This document shows, piece after piece, positions 11,155 through 23,400 of a stretch of DNA of 64,000 nucleotides (positions within the stretch are counted from its first letter, which is position 1; each line of letters begins with the position of its first letter). The notes under the pieces were generated by a model that was not told the DNA's origin, did no database searches, and saw nothing but the letters and a program-made list of their open reading frames with translations. The translations under genes and the position numbers were made by a program. The DNA is from Dama dama (taxonomy: Eukaryota > Chordata > Mammalia > Artiodactyla > Cervidae). The stretch spans positions 43,795,608 through 43,859,607 of the forward strand of contig NC_083694.1 of the NCBI RefSeq assembly GCF_033118175.1, written 5' to 3'.

Positions 11155-12905
11155 GTTTATAGTTATTCTATCTTCTTGCTGCACAGAAGCTTTTTTTATT
11201 ATTGGATGTCTTTCTTTGTGTCTTATAACCTTTTCTGATTTCATGTCTGTATTATCTGGTATTAATAATAGTCTTGCTCTCTTTTGATTACTACAGTGGT
11301 TGCAAGGAATATCTGTTTCCATCCTTTTACTTTCTACCTGTTTGTTTTGGCTCTCAGTTGAGTGTCTTGTTGGTAGTATACAGGTGGTCATGTGTTTTTA
11401 TCCGTTCTGCCGGTCTTTGTCTTTGATTAGAGAATTTAATCTATTGACGTTTAAAGAAATTACTTATAAGAAGGAATATTTCTGCCACTTTGCTATTTGT
11501 TTTCTGTGCACTGTTTTGGTTGTTTTGGGTTTTTTTTTTTTGTCTCAGGTCCCACATTACTATCATTTGTGTTAAAGCTGATTTTTTGTAGTGAAATGTT
11601 TTAAATCACCTCTCATTTCCTTTCATGTATATGCTATAACTGTTTCCTTTGTGGTCACATTTAACTCCTTAGATTACATTTAACATCCTAAAGTTGTAAC
11701 ACTCTAATTTGAACTTATTCCAGTTTAACTTGAATAATGTACCACAACTTTTATTTTGCAACTCTGTCCTACCTCTTTCAGTTATTGATGTCATAAAATT
11801 ACATTTTTACATATTATGTGTCTAAAAAATAAACTAGTGATTATTTTTTAGAATGCATTAGTTTCTTAAATTATGTAGAAACAAAACATGAAGTTATAAG
11901 CTGGAGTTCCTTTTAGATTAATCTTTTTTTTAATGTGTTAGTGTCTGAAATCATTGAGAAAACAAGATGTGGAGTTACAAATTGTTTTTGTAATAATACT
12001 AGCTTTTATAATTGCCCATGTATTTCCTTTTCTGAGATCTTAATTTCTTCATATGTCTTTGAGTTACTGTCATTACTTTCATTTCACCAGGCAGGTCCCA
12101 GTATCTCACAGTAAAGGTCAAGGTTCATTTTTCCACATGTGAATATTCCTTTCTTCTATCATCATTTATTGAAAAACTATCTTTTCCGCATTGCATTACC
12201 TTATATTGTACACATGACCATATATATGGGGGTCTATTTGTGAACTCACTTCTGGTCCACTGATTTATGTATATCTGTTCTTTTACCGGTAGCACGCTGT
12301 CTTGATTACCAGAGCAGTCTTAAAGTCCAGTATTGTGAGTCCTCCAGTTCCTCCTCAAAGTTATTTTGGTTAGTAAAATAACTGGAAAGTAAAATTTCTT
12401 CTTGCTCCATATTGTTTTTCCATATAAATTTTAGAATTGTCTTGTCAGTTTCTACCCAAAAAAAAGCCTACTGGAATTCTTATTGGATTGCATTGAATCT
12501 GTAGGCTGCTTTGGGGAAATTTGACATCTGAATAATACTGAATCTTCTGATACATGAAGCTAGCTTATCATGCCATTATTTGTGGTCTTTCATTTCTGTC
12601 AGCAGTGCATTGTAGCTTTCAGAGTATGGGTCTTGTAGTTGTTCAGTTTATCCCTAAGTAGTGAATGTTTGTCAGTGATACCAAGTTTCAGTTTTTAATC
12701 TATAGAAATAAATTGATGTTTATTGATCCTGTATCCCATGACCTTGCTAAAAAATCACTTAGTAGGTTTTCTGATAGACTTCATGATTTTCTGCATAGAC
12801 GACAACTGCGTAGAGACATTTTAGCTTTTTAATATGTTTGTCTTGAATTTCTTTTTTGTGCTTTATTGCATTTTTGTATTGTACAGCATCTAATCCAACA
12901 GTTTT
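11155..12905 (-). mobile_element. Antisense L1 sequence, probably more than one piece
   Basis: Reverse L1 ORF2 blocks continue (CTTTTACTTTCTACCTGTTT; TGTGGAGTTACAAATTG; AGTATTGTGAGTCCTCCAGT; GATTGCATTGAATCTGTAGG). The order suggests at least two L1 copies joined. No intact frame. Confidence 0.75.
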
Positions 12906-13735
12906 AACAGACCACTAAACTCTACAGGTCTCTAGGGATCTTTTCACTGTGAATTTTATGATATATAAAGATTGAATTTATATTAGATTTACTTTCCATT
13001 AAAATTATAACTAGATGATTGAGATGATGAAACTTTTCAGACTTACAGCATGATACATCACTTAATTTTATATACAATTTTAGGAATAAGTACATAATTT
13101 GAGGTATCATTTTTAATGTTATCACATATTTTGAAATGATATCAGCATTTTTATTTTATTCATTTTTTGGTCATGCCAAGTGGCATGTGTCATCTTAGTT
13201 CTCCAATTAGAGGTTGAACCCATGCCCCCTGTGTTGGAAGCACAGAGTCTTAACCACTGGACCACCAGGGAAGTTCTGATATCAGTGTTTTTATGATAGT
13301 GAAAGAGTTTATCATTTATGAAATATCGAACCAGTGACCTTAGCTATTCGGTTATGATGAAAGGCTCAATCTAACCTTTTATTGAATGTGATATTTATTA
13401 AAAATGAAACTTCTTGTTTCTATTACTTAATCAATAGCACGTTAAGCCATGTATTAATTTGACTAAAGAAGGTATTGCAAACTAGGTACTCTACTCCCTT
13501 GTCTTCTGGTTTACTTTTTACAATGAGGAAATAGCAGTCTAACCTAAAGTCAGTCAAATCTATCTAATCCTGCACTTGTAATTTTTATGAGATGCTGGAA
13601 GGAACAATTAAAATTTGCAGAAAGAGATTAATTCATCATGGCTCCTCAGGAAGGAACAAGCCCCTTTTACATCATCACATAAGTAAACCTATCTGGAGAA
13701 GACATTGAATTTGCCACTGGTTAGCTGTTCTTTAT
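12906..13735. other. AT-rich intron, one SINE, otherwise nothing recognised
   Basis: Apart from the CHR SINE at 13155-13277 no feature was recognised. Confidence 0.4.
13155..13277 (-). repeat. CHR-type SINE
   Basis: Antisense copy ending CACTGGACCACCAGGGAAGT. Imperfect direct repeats TGATATCAGCATTTTTAT and TGATATCAGTGTTTTTAT flank it. Confidence 0.85.
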
Positions 13736-13895
13736 TTACTTAAAACATTGGAGCTTGGTGCAGGTGGCATCTTGGTAAGTGTGGCAAGGAATGTGATGTA
13801 TAATTAATTGACATAAGTATAAAAAGAGGCCTATGGTGGGAAAAAGAAAGGGGAACTGCAGAGATGGGAGCATTGAGGCCCCTCTCTTCCATGGA

Positions 13896-14025
13896 GTGTT
13901 GTTTTGATTTGGGCCACACTGCAGGCAGGGCATGCAGGATCTTAGTTCCTTGACCAGGGATCAAACCCAAGCCCCCTGCAGTGGAAGCCCAGAGTCTTAT
14001 CCACCAGACCACCAGGGAAGTCCCT
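13896..14025 (-). repeat. CHR-type SINE
   Basis: Antisense: GGATCTTAGTTCCTTGACCA, then CCACCAGACCACCAGGGAAG and TCC. Confidence 0.85.
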
Positions 14026-14508
14026 GGAGTCTTGTGTTCTTATTGAAATAGAACATATGCATAGAAGAGTCCACATCATGGGCATGCAGCTTAGTAAATT
14101 TTCACAAACATGGGCCACTTCATGAATGAATACTCCTGTCATCCTCACACAAGGGCTGTAAATATCCCAGTTTCTATATTCCTGCTGCCAAAAGGGTATC
14201 ACAGCTGAATTGTGGCAGTAATGACAGCTATAGTGATTAAATTCCTCTCACGTGCAAGGCACTGTTAAAAGCTTGTACATGTACTATTTACTCCTCAAAA
14301 TAAGTGTGAGAGGTACTGTTGCCTACAGTGTGAAGAAAAGGTTTTAGAAGAGCTATAGAGAATAGGTTGTTGCCGTGGGCCATAAGAAGCACTGTGTGGT
14401 CACTGTCTCATTTTATTCCCACACCATCCCTGAGCATGGTTTCATCTGCTCTAGCAGGTGAGAAAACCAAGGGTCAGAAAGCTCATTTGCCTGAACCTCT
14501 GTTCTTAC

Positions 14509-14717
14509 GGGCTTGCCTGGTGGCTCAGTGGTAAAAGAATCTACCTGCTAATGTAGGAGATGCAAGTTCAGTCTCTGGGTTGGGAAGATCACCTGGAGAA
14601 GGGAATGGCTACTCACTCCAGTATTCTTGCCTAGAGAATCCCTTGGGCAAAGGAGCCTGGAGAGCTACAGTCCAAAAGAGTCGGACATGACTTAGCGACT
14701 CAACAACAACAACAACA
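14509..14717 (+). repeat. Bov-tA type SINE with (AAC)n tail
   Basis: GGGCTTGCCTGGTGGCTCAG head, GTCGGACATGACTTAGCGAC 3' part and an (AAC) repeat tail. Confidence 0.92.
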
Positions 14718-15030
14718 GAAGCACTCATTACTCCTGGAATTGGAAGATATTGAAAAACGGTGGAAATTACAGAAAAATGCAGTTTGACGTCTTCCCTTGT
14801 AATCTTAATGCCTTGATGCCTTAAGCACTATGACTGCTTTCCTATGTTCCAGGGCCCAGAGCTCCGGTCCTTCCTCAGCATCCTCACTGTGGACCTGGTC
14901 CCATTCTCCACCTGGAAGGCTGGCTTTTCAGTCCCCTCTGGCATGTTGTCAGTGACCCAGAATTTGCCTCTGTTGTCAAAATGGTGGGGTTGCCTCCCAA
15001 AATAAAATGTTGTTTACTTGACAAATCACC

Positions 15031-15498
15031 TGGACATCCTAGATGTCCATCAACAGATGAATGGATAAAGAAGATGTGATAGATACATACAATGGAATGT
15101 TACTCAGCCATGAAAAGGAACAAAATTAAGTCATTTGTAGAGATGTGGATGGACTTAGAGACTCATACAGAGCAAACTAAGTCAGAAAGAGAAAAAAAAG
15201 TCACATTTTACTGCATATATATGGAATCTAGGAGAAATGGCACTGATGAACCTATTTGCAGAGCAGGAATAGAGACGCAGATGTGGAGAACAGACTTATG
15301 GAGAGGGAGGAGGGGAGGAGAGGGTGGTACAGATCGGGGGGGAGGCACTGATGTGTATGCACACTGCCGTGTGTAAAATAGATAACTGGCAGGAAGCTGC
15401 TATATAGCACTGGGAGCTTAGCCCGGTGGTGGCTGAGAGGGGTAGGATGAGGTGTAGGTGGGAGGGAGGCTCACGAGGAAGGGGACATATGTATATAT
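15031..15498 (+). mobile_element. L1 LINE 3' part (sense)
   Basis: GATGTCCATCAACAGATGAA, ATGGAATGTTACTCAGCCAT and GACTCATACAGAGCAAACTA are the L1 ORF2 end/3' UTR. A short frame still reads ECYSAMKRNKIK. Confidence 0.85.
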
Positions 15499-15922
15499 GT
15501 ATGGGTATGGGAGTTAGACCATAAAGAAGGCTTAGTGCTAAAGAATTGATGCTTTCAAAATTGTGGTGCTGGAGAAAATTCTGGAGAGTCCCTTGGACTG
15601 CAAGAAGATCAGACCAGTCAATCCTAAAGGAAATCAACCTTGAATATTCATTGGAAGGACTGGTGCTGAAGTTGAAGCTCCAATATTTTGGCCACCTGAT
15701 GCAAAGAGCTGTCTCACTGGAAAAGACCCTGATGCTCAGAAAGATTAAGGGCAGGAGGAGAAGTGGGGGAACAGAGGATGAGATGGTTAGATAGCATCGC
15801 CGGCTCAATGGTTGTGAATATGAGCAAACTTCAGGAGATAGAGAAGGACAGGGAAGCCTGGCATGCCGCAGTCCATGGGGTCGAAAAGAACCCAACAAGA
15901 CTTAGCAGCTGAACAACAGCAT
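15499..15922 (+). mobile_element. BovB LINE 3' fragment inserted in the L1
   Basis: GAGTTAGACCATAAAGAAGG to CAACAAGACTTAGCAGCTGA is the last 420 bases of BovB. L1 3'-end sequence resumes immediately after. Confidence 0.88.
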
Positions 15923-15998
15923 AGCTGATTCACGTTGCTATACAGCAGAAACGGACACAACATTGTAATGCAATTATATTCCAATTAAAAACAAATCA
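15923..15998 (+). mobile_element. L1 3' terminus, continued after the BovB
   Basis: TAGCTGATTCACGTTGCTAT, then ATTATATTCCAATTAAAAAC: the end of artiodactyl L1. Confidence 0.75.
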
Positions 15999-16328
15999 TT
16001 TGACAAAGCTGCACATTTGGTATCACCTCTGATAGACTAAAAAGGTCCCTGAGGTTGATATGAAATCAGACATTGTACTTTCCCAGAGCACAGCCGAGGG
16101 CCCAGCCGAGGTGGCACCAGAGGTGGTGTGGTGTTTGTAGAGCCTCCAGTGAAGACTCTTGCTGAGGAGTTCTTGGTGGCTGAGTCAGGCAGAGTAGAAA
16201 GCGGGTTTCTGTCATCCCTCCTCCTCCCTCCCTTCTGCATTGTTCAAACACACCCAGAGCCTGCTTGTGCTCTGTGCTCCTCTTATGGCACATTCTGCCC
16301 TCAAACTAATTACACAGAAGGTTAGAGA

Positions 16329-16663
16329 GGGACTTCCCTGGTGGTCCAGTGGCTAAGACTGCGCTCCCAGTGCAGGGGAAAGGGAAAGTGAGTCGCTCAG
16401 TCACGTCCGACTCTTTGTGATCCCATGGACTATAGCCCACCTGGCTCCTCTGTCCATGGAATTCTCCAGGCAAGAATACTGAAGTGGGTAGCCATTCCCT
16501 TTTCCAAGGGATCTTCCTGACCCAAGAATTGAACCCGGGTCATAGGGCAGAGGGCCCAGGTTCAATTCCTGGCCAGGGTACTAGATCCCACATGCCACCA
16601 TGAAGATCAAAGTTCCCAGTGCTACAACTAAGACCTGGGACAGCCAATAAATAAATAAAAAGG
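16329..16663 (+). repeat. CHR-type SINE, split by a nested SINE
   Basis: Head GGGACTTCCCTGGTGGTCCA at 16329-16378; body and (AAAT)n tail resume at about 16545 (GGGCCCAGGTTCAATTCCTG to AATAAATAAATAAAAAGG). Confidence 0.88.
16379..16544 (-). repeat. Bov-tA type SINE nested in a CHR SINE
   Basis: Antisense: GTGAGTCGCTCAGTCACGTC to AATTGAACCCGGGTC. Its position inside the CHR copy shows it is the younger of the two. Confidence 0.88.
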
Positions 16664-17291
16664 AGTTGGAGAGTTGTATGTGTTGAGCCTTTGGGTGCTG
16701 TGGGTGGGGAGGCTTGTTTTTACTACAGATAGTGAAGTATTTTTGCCTGCTTTGTGTGCTTCCTTTTAGAATTAGCAGTTGAATAGAAATGTGTTGATTT
16801 GACAATTTTATGTCTTTGATTTTTTAAGGATGAATATTCACTGAGTTTCCTTTGTCTGAAGACCGAGTAAATGCATGGCGTTTCTTTCTAATGGTTTATA
16901 GCTCTTCTCCCCTTCTGAACAGTCTCTGTTGAGAGTACCTTGGCACAATCGACTTTGCATGACTTGGGTTAAAGAGCAAGCAGGTCTCTGTGACGATTCT
17001 CATTTCCGCCAAGAGCGCAGAGAACCAGGGTGGGGACACACGCTTTCATTCTCTCTGATAGTAGCATTTCCCAGCAAAACACAGTTGCTTTTGATGTACA
17101 TAATTGATCGCTTTATTAACTGGAAAAAAGAGGCCTTATCGAAGTAATAAAGCATAACTTCATTATATCCTGCATGTAGACAGCAGACGTGTTGGAACGT
17201 GGCTGATAGCTTCCCATTTCAAGGCTGATTCTGATCATGATAATATTTAAGTCTCATCGATTGTCTTCTAATTGGCTTTTTCTTCCTGCAG
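16664..17291. other. End of DNAJC11 intron 1, nothing recognised
   Basis: Apparently unique sequence leading to the exon 2 acceptor, whose polypyrimidine tract is TTGGCTTTTTCTTCCTGCAG. Confidence 0.45.
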
Positions 17292-17421
17292 GCCTCTTGT
17301 GAAGAGCTGAAAGCAGCCTACCGGCGGCTGTGTATGCTTTACCACCCCGACAAGCACAGAGACCCAGAGCTCAAATCGCAGGCCGAGCGACTGTTTAACC
17401 TCGTTCACCAGGCTTATGAAG
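17292..17421 (+). CDS. DNAJC11: DNAJC11 exon 2 (residues 25-67 plus first base of codon 68)
   Basis: Preceded by a pyrimidine-rich tract and CAG, followed by GTCAGT. It starts in phase 0 and ends after one base of the Val-68 codon. It encodes J-domain helices I/II to III, including the HPD tripeptide (17343-17351) that contacts Hsp70, then [20 protein letters not shown]. Human has Ser where this sequence has Cys-27 (from memory). Confidence 0.97.
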
Positions 17422-20400
17422 GTCAGTGTGGGGCTTGGCTCTGTAGAAGCACCCGAGTGTAGAAACAACAGTGTCTTGTAGCAGACACTCGATTTTTAAG
17501 AGGCTTGATTTGTAGAGGATAGAAAAAGAAAGTCCTTTGAGGTGCATAAAAGAGGCGGTTAGTTTAGTGCTTTTACTGACAGGGTCCTTTGAAAGAGTAG
17601 TATTTTGCTTTGGAAATCAATATGTGTCCAGTAAATAGAAAATGAGACCGCAGGTGAAGTAATAGCCCCAGATCTGAATTGCAGGGGAATACTCCAGTTT
17701 TAAATCGTTTACTCGTTTTCTTCTAAAGGGAACTCTTAAAGGTGAAAGGCTGATCGCTACAGACAAGCTTACTTTGTTCTTTTCTTTTGAGAAGATACAA
17801 AGAACATTTTTTCCATCTGAAAGTGATTTTCTTGGTTCTATAGCATTCAGTTAAGGAAAGATTCTAATAAAAGGAAGAAAATTATGTTAAAAAGCATAAT
17901 AGGAAATAGAATCAAGTAATTCTGATTTTTATACTTACCTCTTATATATTTCAGAAAGAAAATTTTATAATATATTTGCTTATGAAATAGTAAAATCACT
18001 CATAGGTACAGTTTAGTTTCTGTTTGAGAGGATGAGACAATTCTAATAGATTATGATGATGGTTATACAACATCATGAATATATTTAAAACCAGTGAATT
18101 GTGCACTTACACATGGTTTAAATGATCAGTTTTATGTTGTGTATATTATAACCACAATTTTTAAAATTAAAGTTAAATGTGTTCTCACTCTTAGGATATA
18201 TGCCAAGTAAAGTAAGTTATTTATTCCAGAGCCACTTGGTGATTTGCTCCTTAATTAAACCGACCAAAAATTAGATTTTCTTTATGATATATAAAGATTT
18301 CTCATTGTGGACATGAAAGCACTTTGCTGTATTTCACCATAGTTTTACCAAAAAGTTAGATTTTAATGACCAGTAAAACTGAGACTGGCACATAGGTGTG
18401 TATAATCAGTCTGTGTCTTCACCAGATGTAACTGTTCAAGCTATTTGTCTGGTCTGAATACAGCTTGTTCCTTATCTTGTATTTGGTTGTTTGAATTGCC
18501 CTCATAGCTGGATTACGTTGTTTTGGAGATTTGGGGAAGAGTTAGCAGAAAAGCCTTCCAGTGCTTGTGAACATGCTGTAGCAGCAGGCCTGGCTCCAGT
18601 ATTTGGCCTGAAGGGAGACTGAGGTGGTGAATAAAGAATTCCTTCTTAAATCCTAGAAATCAGCTCAAGAAGTTTGGCTCCCAGGTTTTACAATGGTCAG
18701 CATTTCTTTCTTCCCTGTTAGATTTGAATATGGATAGAGTCATTTACATGGCTTCCCTCATAGCTCAGTTGGTAAAACATCTGCCTGCAATGCAGGAGAC
18801 CCGGGTTTGATTCCTGGGTCAGGAAGATTCCCCTGGAGAAGGAAAGGATAACCCACTCCAGTATTGCCTGGAGAATCCCATGGACAGAGGAGCCTGGCAT
18901 GCTACAATCCACGGGATCACACAAGTCAGACATGACTTCGTGACTAAACCAACCAAGAGTCATTTACAGGGCTTCCCTGGTAGCTCAGCTGGTAAGGGAT
19001 CTGCCTGCAATGTAGGAGACCCCAGTTTGATTCCTGGGTTGGGAAGTTCCGCTGGAGAAGGGATAGGCTACCCACTCTCGTATTTTTGGATTTCCCTGGT
19101 AGCTCAGATGGTAAAGAATCCACCTGCAATGCAGAGGACCTAGCTTCAATCCCTGTGTTGGGAAGGTTCCATGGAGGAGGGCATGGCAACCCATTTCAGT
19201 ATTCTTGCCTGGAGAATCCCTAAGAACAGAGGAGCCTGGCAGGCTGCAGTCCATAGGGTCACAAAGAGTTGGACACGACTGGGTGACTAAGCATAGCACA
19301 GCACAGTGTCATTTACATCATTTTTTAATTAGACCTAAAAATATATGGGAATTCTCAGGAGCCGGGGTAGGGGAGAGTGGGGAGATTCAAAGGTCTGGAA
19401 CAGAAGTTGACCCAGTAGAAATAACTGTATGGATGTTCAGAGTCAGTTACCTACCGCCCTTTTAATTTTTTTAATGTCGTGTTTTAAAATGTTTATTTAT
19501 TTAATTTTTTCGCCACACCGTGCAGCATGTGGGACCTTAGTTCCCCAACCAGGTATCAAACTTGGGCCCCCTGCAGGTTAGGTTAGTCCAGTCCTAACCA
19601 CTGGACTGCCAGTAAAGTCCCTCTTGTTCTTACTGAACAACATTTTTCTGATGCACTTTAGGTGACGTGGCCGACACCATAGTGAACGGTGTTTGTGCCT
19701 TTCTAAATGATTCATAAATAAAGAAGAGAAGTGCAAAAAAAACCAAACACCCTACATAGATGGCTTTAGGAGCTAGTGAATCTCTATAGGGTAAGTAAGA
19801 CAGATTTTTCCAGTCAGAGCCTGTCCATAAGTTTACATTAGGCATTGTTAGAAACTGGAATTTGCTCTCTCAAGCCAAGGTACTCTATAGACTGTGACAG
19901 AAACTTAGGACAGTCTTTTTAAAAACTACTGTCCTTTAGTGATACAGAGTCAGCACCCCTCACAAAGAAGAGTAGCTCGGACATGAAAAATCTGGCATTT
20001 CCCACCTGGAGCCGCCTTTAAACACGTTCTTAGTTGGATCTGGAAGGCAAGTAGAAGGAAAGACACATCAGGAATGGCGGAGTCTCTGGGAAGATTGTGG
20101 TTGGAAGGAGAAGGACAAAGAGAGGTAGGCTTGCCTGCTGCTGGTGTGGTCAGGACTAAGCAGAGGACTCAGTGCTTTGTAAACACATTGGGTTTTTTCA
20201 TTTGCAGTGCTCAGTGACCCCCAGACCAGGGCCATCTACGACATCTATGGCAAGAGAGGACTGGAGATGGAAGGCTGGGAGGTAAGAGAAGCTCTGCACC
20301 TGGTGTCCCAGGAAGGGACACCTCAACAGCTACAGAATAACACCCCCCAAAACCCTGCAACCTGCTCTGGGGCCTGTGAGAATGTCTGACGGTGTCAGAG

Positions 20401-23400
20401 TCCCCTTTTCACCTTATCTTTTGGTTTAAGGGACTGAATTTTACACTTGGGTTTGCCACTTTATAGCTCTGTGAACTTGGGATCGTCGGTCATCGAACTT
20501 GTCCAGTGTTTCCTAACCCATCAGGGGAATGGATGGATGAACTAGACCAGTAAGTTTTAACCCCGGGGAGGGAACAGGCTGACTGAGGTGATGGTCTGGG
20601 GGTGTCTGCAAGGGTACAGTTCTGGCTACATGTACACGTCCTTCCACACACACACACATTTCTACCCTCCAGGGTCCTGAATGCCTCTCTCCAGCTGAGG
20701 TCATAACTGCACGTAGGAATTGTTTGGTGATATTAAGGGTTGTGCATGTGAACAAAAAGGAAGCAGAGAAAAGTTGAGAGCTACTGGATTAAATTCTCTG
20801 TAATGATCCTTCCAGCTCTAATGAGCTATACTGTTAAAATATTATAGAGAATAAAACAAGACAGATAGCAATGTCTATGTAGTAGATAACCTGGGCCACC
20901 ATGCCTTGTGAGAACAATCACTGAAATCCAGAAGTTTCCCTTTGGGCTTCTCTGGTGGTACAGGGGACACGAGTTCAATCCCTACTCCAGGAAGATCCCA
21001 CATGCTGCTGGGCAACAAAGCCCGTGGGCCACAGCTCCCAAGCCCGCACAGCTAAAGCCCATGCTCCAGTGGGAAGCCCATGCACTGCACCTGGAGAGTA
21101 GCCCCCACTCACCTTAACTAGAGAAGGCCCATGCACCGCAATGAAGACCCAGAGCAGCCAAAAAAAGAAGGTTCCGTTTTCTTTCACTCTGCCCCTGAGC
21201 AGTCTTAGAACCTTGGGAAGGCCATTTGATTGCTTCACGCTTCCAAGTTACTATCTGAAAAATAATGATATGCAGATCAAGTGGAGAAATTCATCTGAAA
21301 ACTGTAAAACTCTGTATTGGCTATAAAAATGTGTAGATGTTATTACTTAATTTCATTATAGAAACTTGGTTCTGATGCCCAAGAAATTCTGATAGATGTT
21401 AATGTTAACTGTCGTTGAGTTACTTCTTCATCAGCAAACCTGGTCTCAAACCTGTATGCCTGTCTCTTCTAATTCTGATATGAAACCTTCTAAAGACCTT
21501 TGAATACAGATGAGAAGAGAAGCAAAACAGGGTTTCTCCACTGCTTAACATTGGTAGCCTACAGGCCATTTTCTACATACAGCTATGTTTTGGTTGTCCA
21601 CACAATGAATTGTAGTTGCTGACTTTAAAATTTGGGAAGCTTTACATAAAAGTATCTTATCTTCTCTGGAAAAGTCAGAAGATCTGACAACTGTATCTAA
21701 ATTCCCCTCTGAGCCAACAGTTGATCCAGACATGAGGAGCCCCTGCTGTTTGGACTGGACTGTACCATCCAGTTTGCCCCAGTCCCCACCACTCCCTATC
21801 GTGTCAGGCCCTTGACCCATCCGCAGTCCCAGTGAGCTCCCGGTGAGCATTTGGTTTCTGGCTTTTGGCTCGGTGGAAGTAGCAGTGCGTCATGTCACAT
21901 TTTGTTCGTGGTAGCAAAGTGTTAGATCTAATAGCTTAGAATTTTTTTCATCAAAAAAGGAAACTTGAATCCTATTGTATTTACTGAATTTCTCCTCACA
22001 CTTCATGCCCCAGTTTAAAGCTCCCTTTGTTTTGAAGACATGGGTTGGTTACAGTTTTTCACGGCAGCAATTGGGGCCACTGAAAAGCCTCAGGCCTCGC
22101 GTACGCATCCCTTCCTCAGAGTCTAGGCTTTTCATTGTCCCCACTCAGTGGAACAGCAGGGTGACTTCTTCCCAGCAAAACATCATGGTTTCCTATTACA
22201 AGACCAAACCATCTCCCTGTTAGAAACAAAGAAGCACCACACACACTGCAGTGATTTTAAGAGCATGTAGGCTGAGACTTTCCCAGTGGGCCAGTGATTA
22301 AGACTTCACACTCCCAATGCAGGGGGCCCAGGTTCTATACCTGGTCAGGGAACTAGATCCCACATGCTGCAGTTAAGAGTTCAGATGCTGCAACTAAGAC
22401 CTGGTGCAGCCAAATAAATAAATAATTTTTAAAATCATCATAAAAATATAGAAGTATGTAAGCAGTTGTATGTGTTAACTGGATAAGTTTTTATGTTCAC
22501 ATTTTTCAGTAGACTACTTTAAGGGAATCAAGTTCTCATCCATCAGAATTGGCTTTTTTTGCACTGATATTAATACTCAGCCTTCCCTGGAACTTCCCTG
22601 GTGGCCCGGTGGTTAGGATTTTGCACTTCCAATGCAGGGGGCCCAGGTTCAATCCCTGGTCAGGGAGCTAAAGTCCCTCATGCCATGTGGCGCAGCCAAA
22701 AATAAAAATAAATACTAAGCCTTCCCTGACAACAGAAGGAAAAGACAGGAAGTTACCTCCCCTGATACATATTTACAAGCGATGTATCGGCACCTAATGT
22801 GATGGGAGGATCGGCCCCACTCTTCACACTGTGGAGGAGCCTCACTGAGCTCAAGAGCAGTCACAGCGCTGGCCTCACCGCTCCCTCGAGGGATTCTGCA
22901 GGTGGTGGCTTGTCCAGGGCAAGGGCGCTCTCTTCAGTCACAGCCTCCACCCCACAGAGGAGGCTGTGTTCCCCTCAGGGTGGTGCTGGTGTTTTTAGAC
23001 TGCTGAACTTTTTACTTGCCGACCGGTATCCATTTGCCATGCATCTGTTAGTCTAAACACACGGGTGGTCAGGAGGGTGGAGGGCACTGCTAAAGCCCCT
23101 AGTGTCTGGGGCGCCTCTAATCCAAAGATATCAGAGTAGCCACTGACATGCTGGCTGCTCCTGTCCCAGTAGTGGCATTGTCCCCTTTCTGCCGGCGGAG
23201 ACTGGGGATGAAACTGAGCTTTTATAGGTTGCATCAAATATTGGCTGTTTTCAGGTGTTAGGTATGTTTAGGGCTTTTCTGTCTCTCTCTCTCTCTCTCT
23301 TTTTGTCTTTAACCTTTAAGAAACTGGATCATCCTCTGGCAACATTCCAAAGGAATAAGATGCCGCCATTCATAGCTCATTACACCAGCCACCTGAGTCC

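Noticed and set aside
11850..11985. Two similar stretches (ATGTAGAAACAAAACATGAAGTTATAA and a copy about 80 bases later)
   Set aside because: Both lie in antisense L1 sequence. I suspect related L1 segments or two joined L1 pieces, and cannot show a separate duplication.
15296..15898. 200-codon open frame on -
   Set aside because: It is the reverse of L1 3' and BovB 3' sequence, not a gene.
1..17291. Search for DNAJC11 exon 1 or another promoter
   Set aside because: No CpG island and no frame encoding the N-terminal residues was found, so exon 1 must be upstream of the window.
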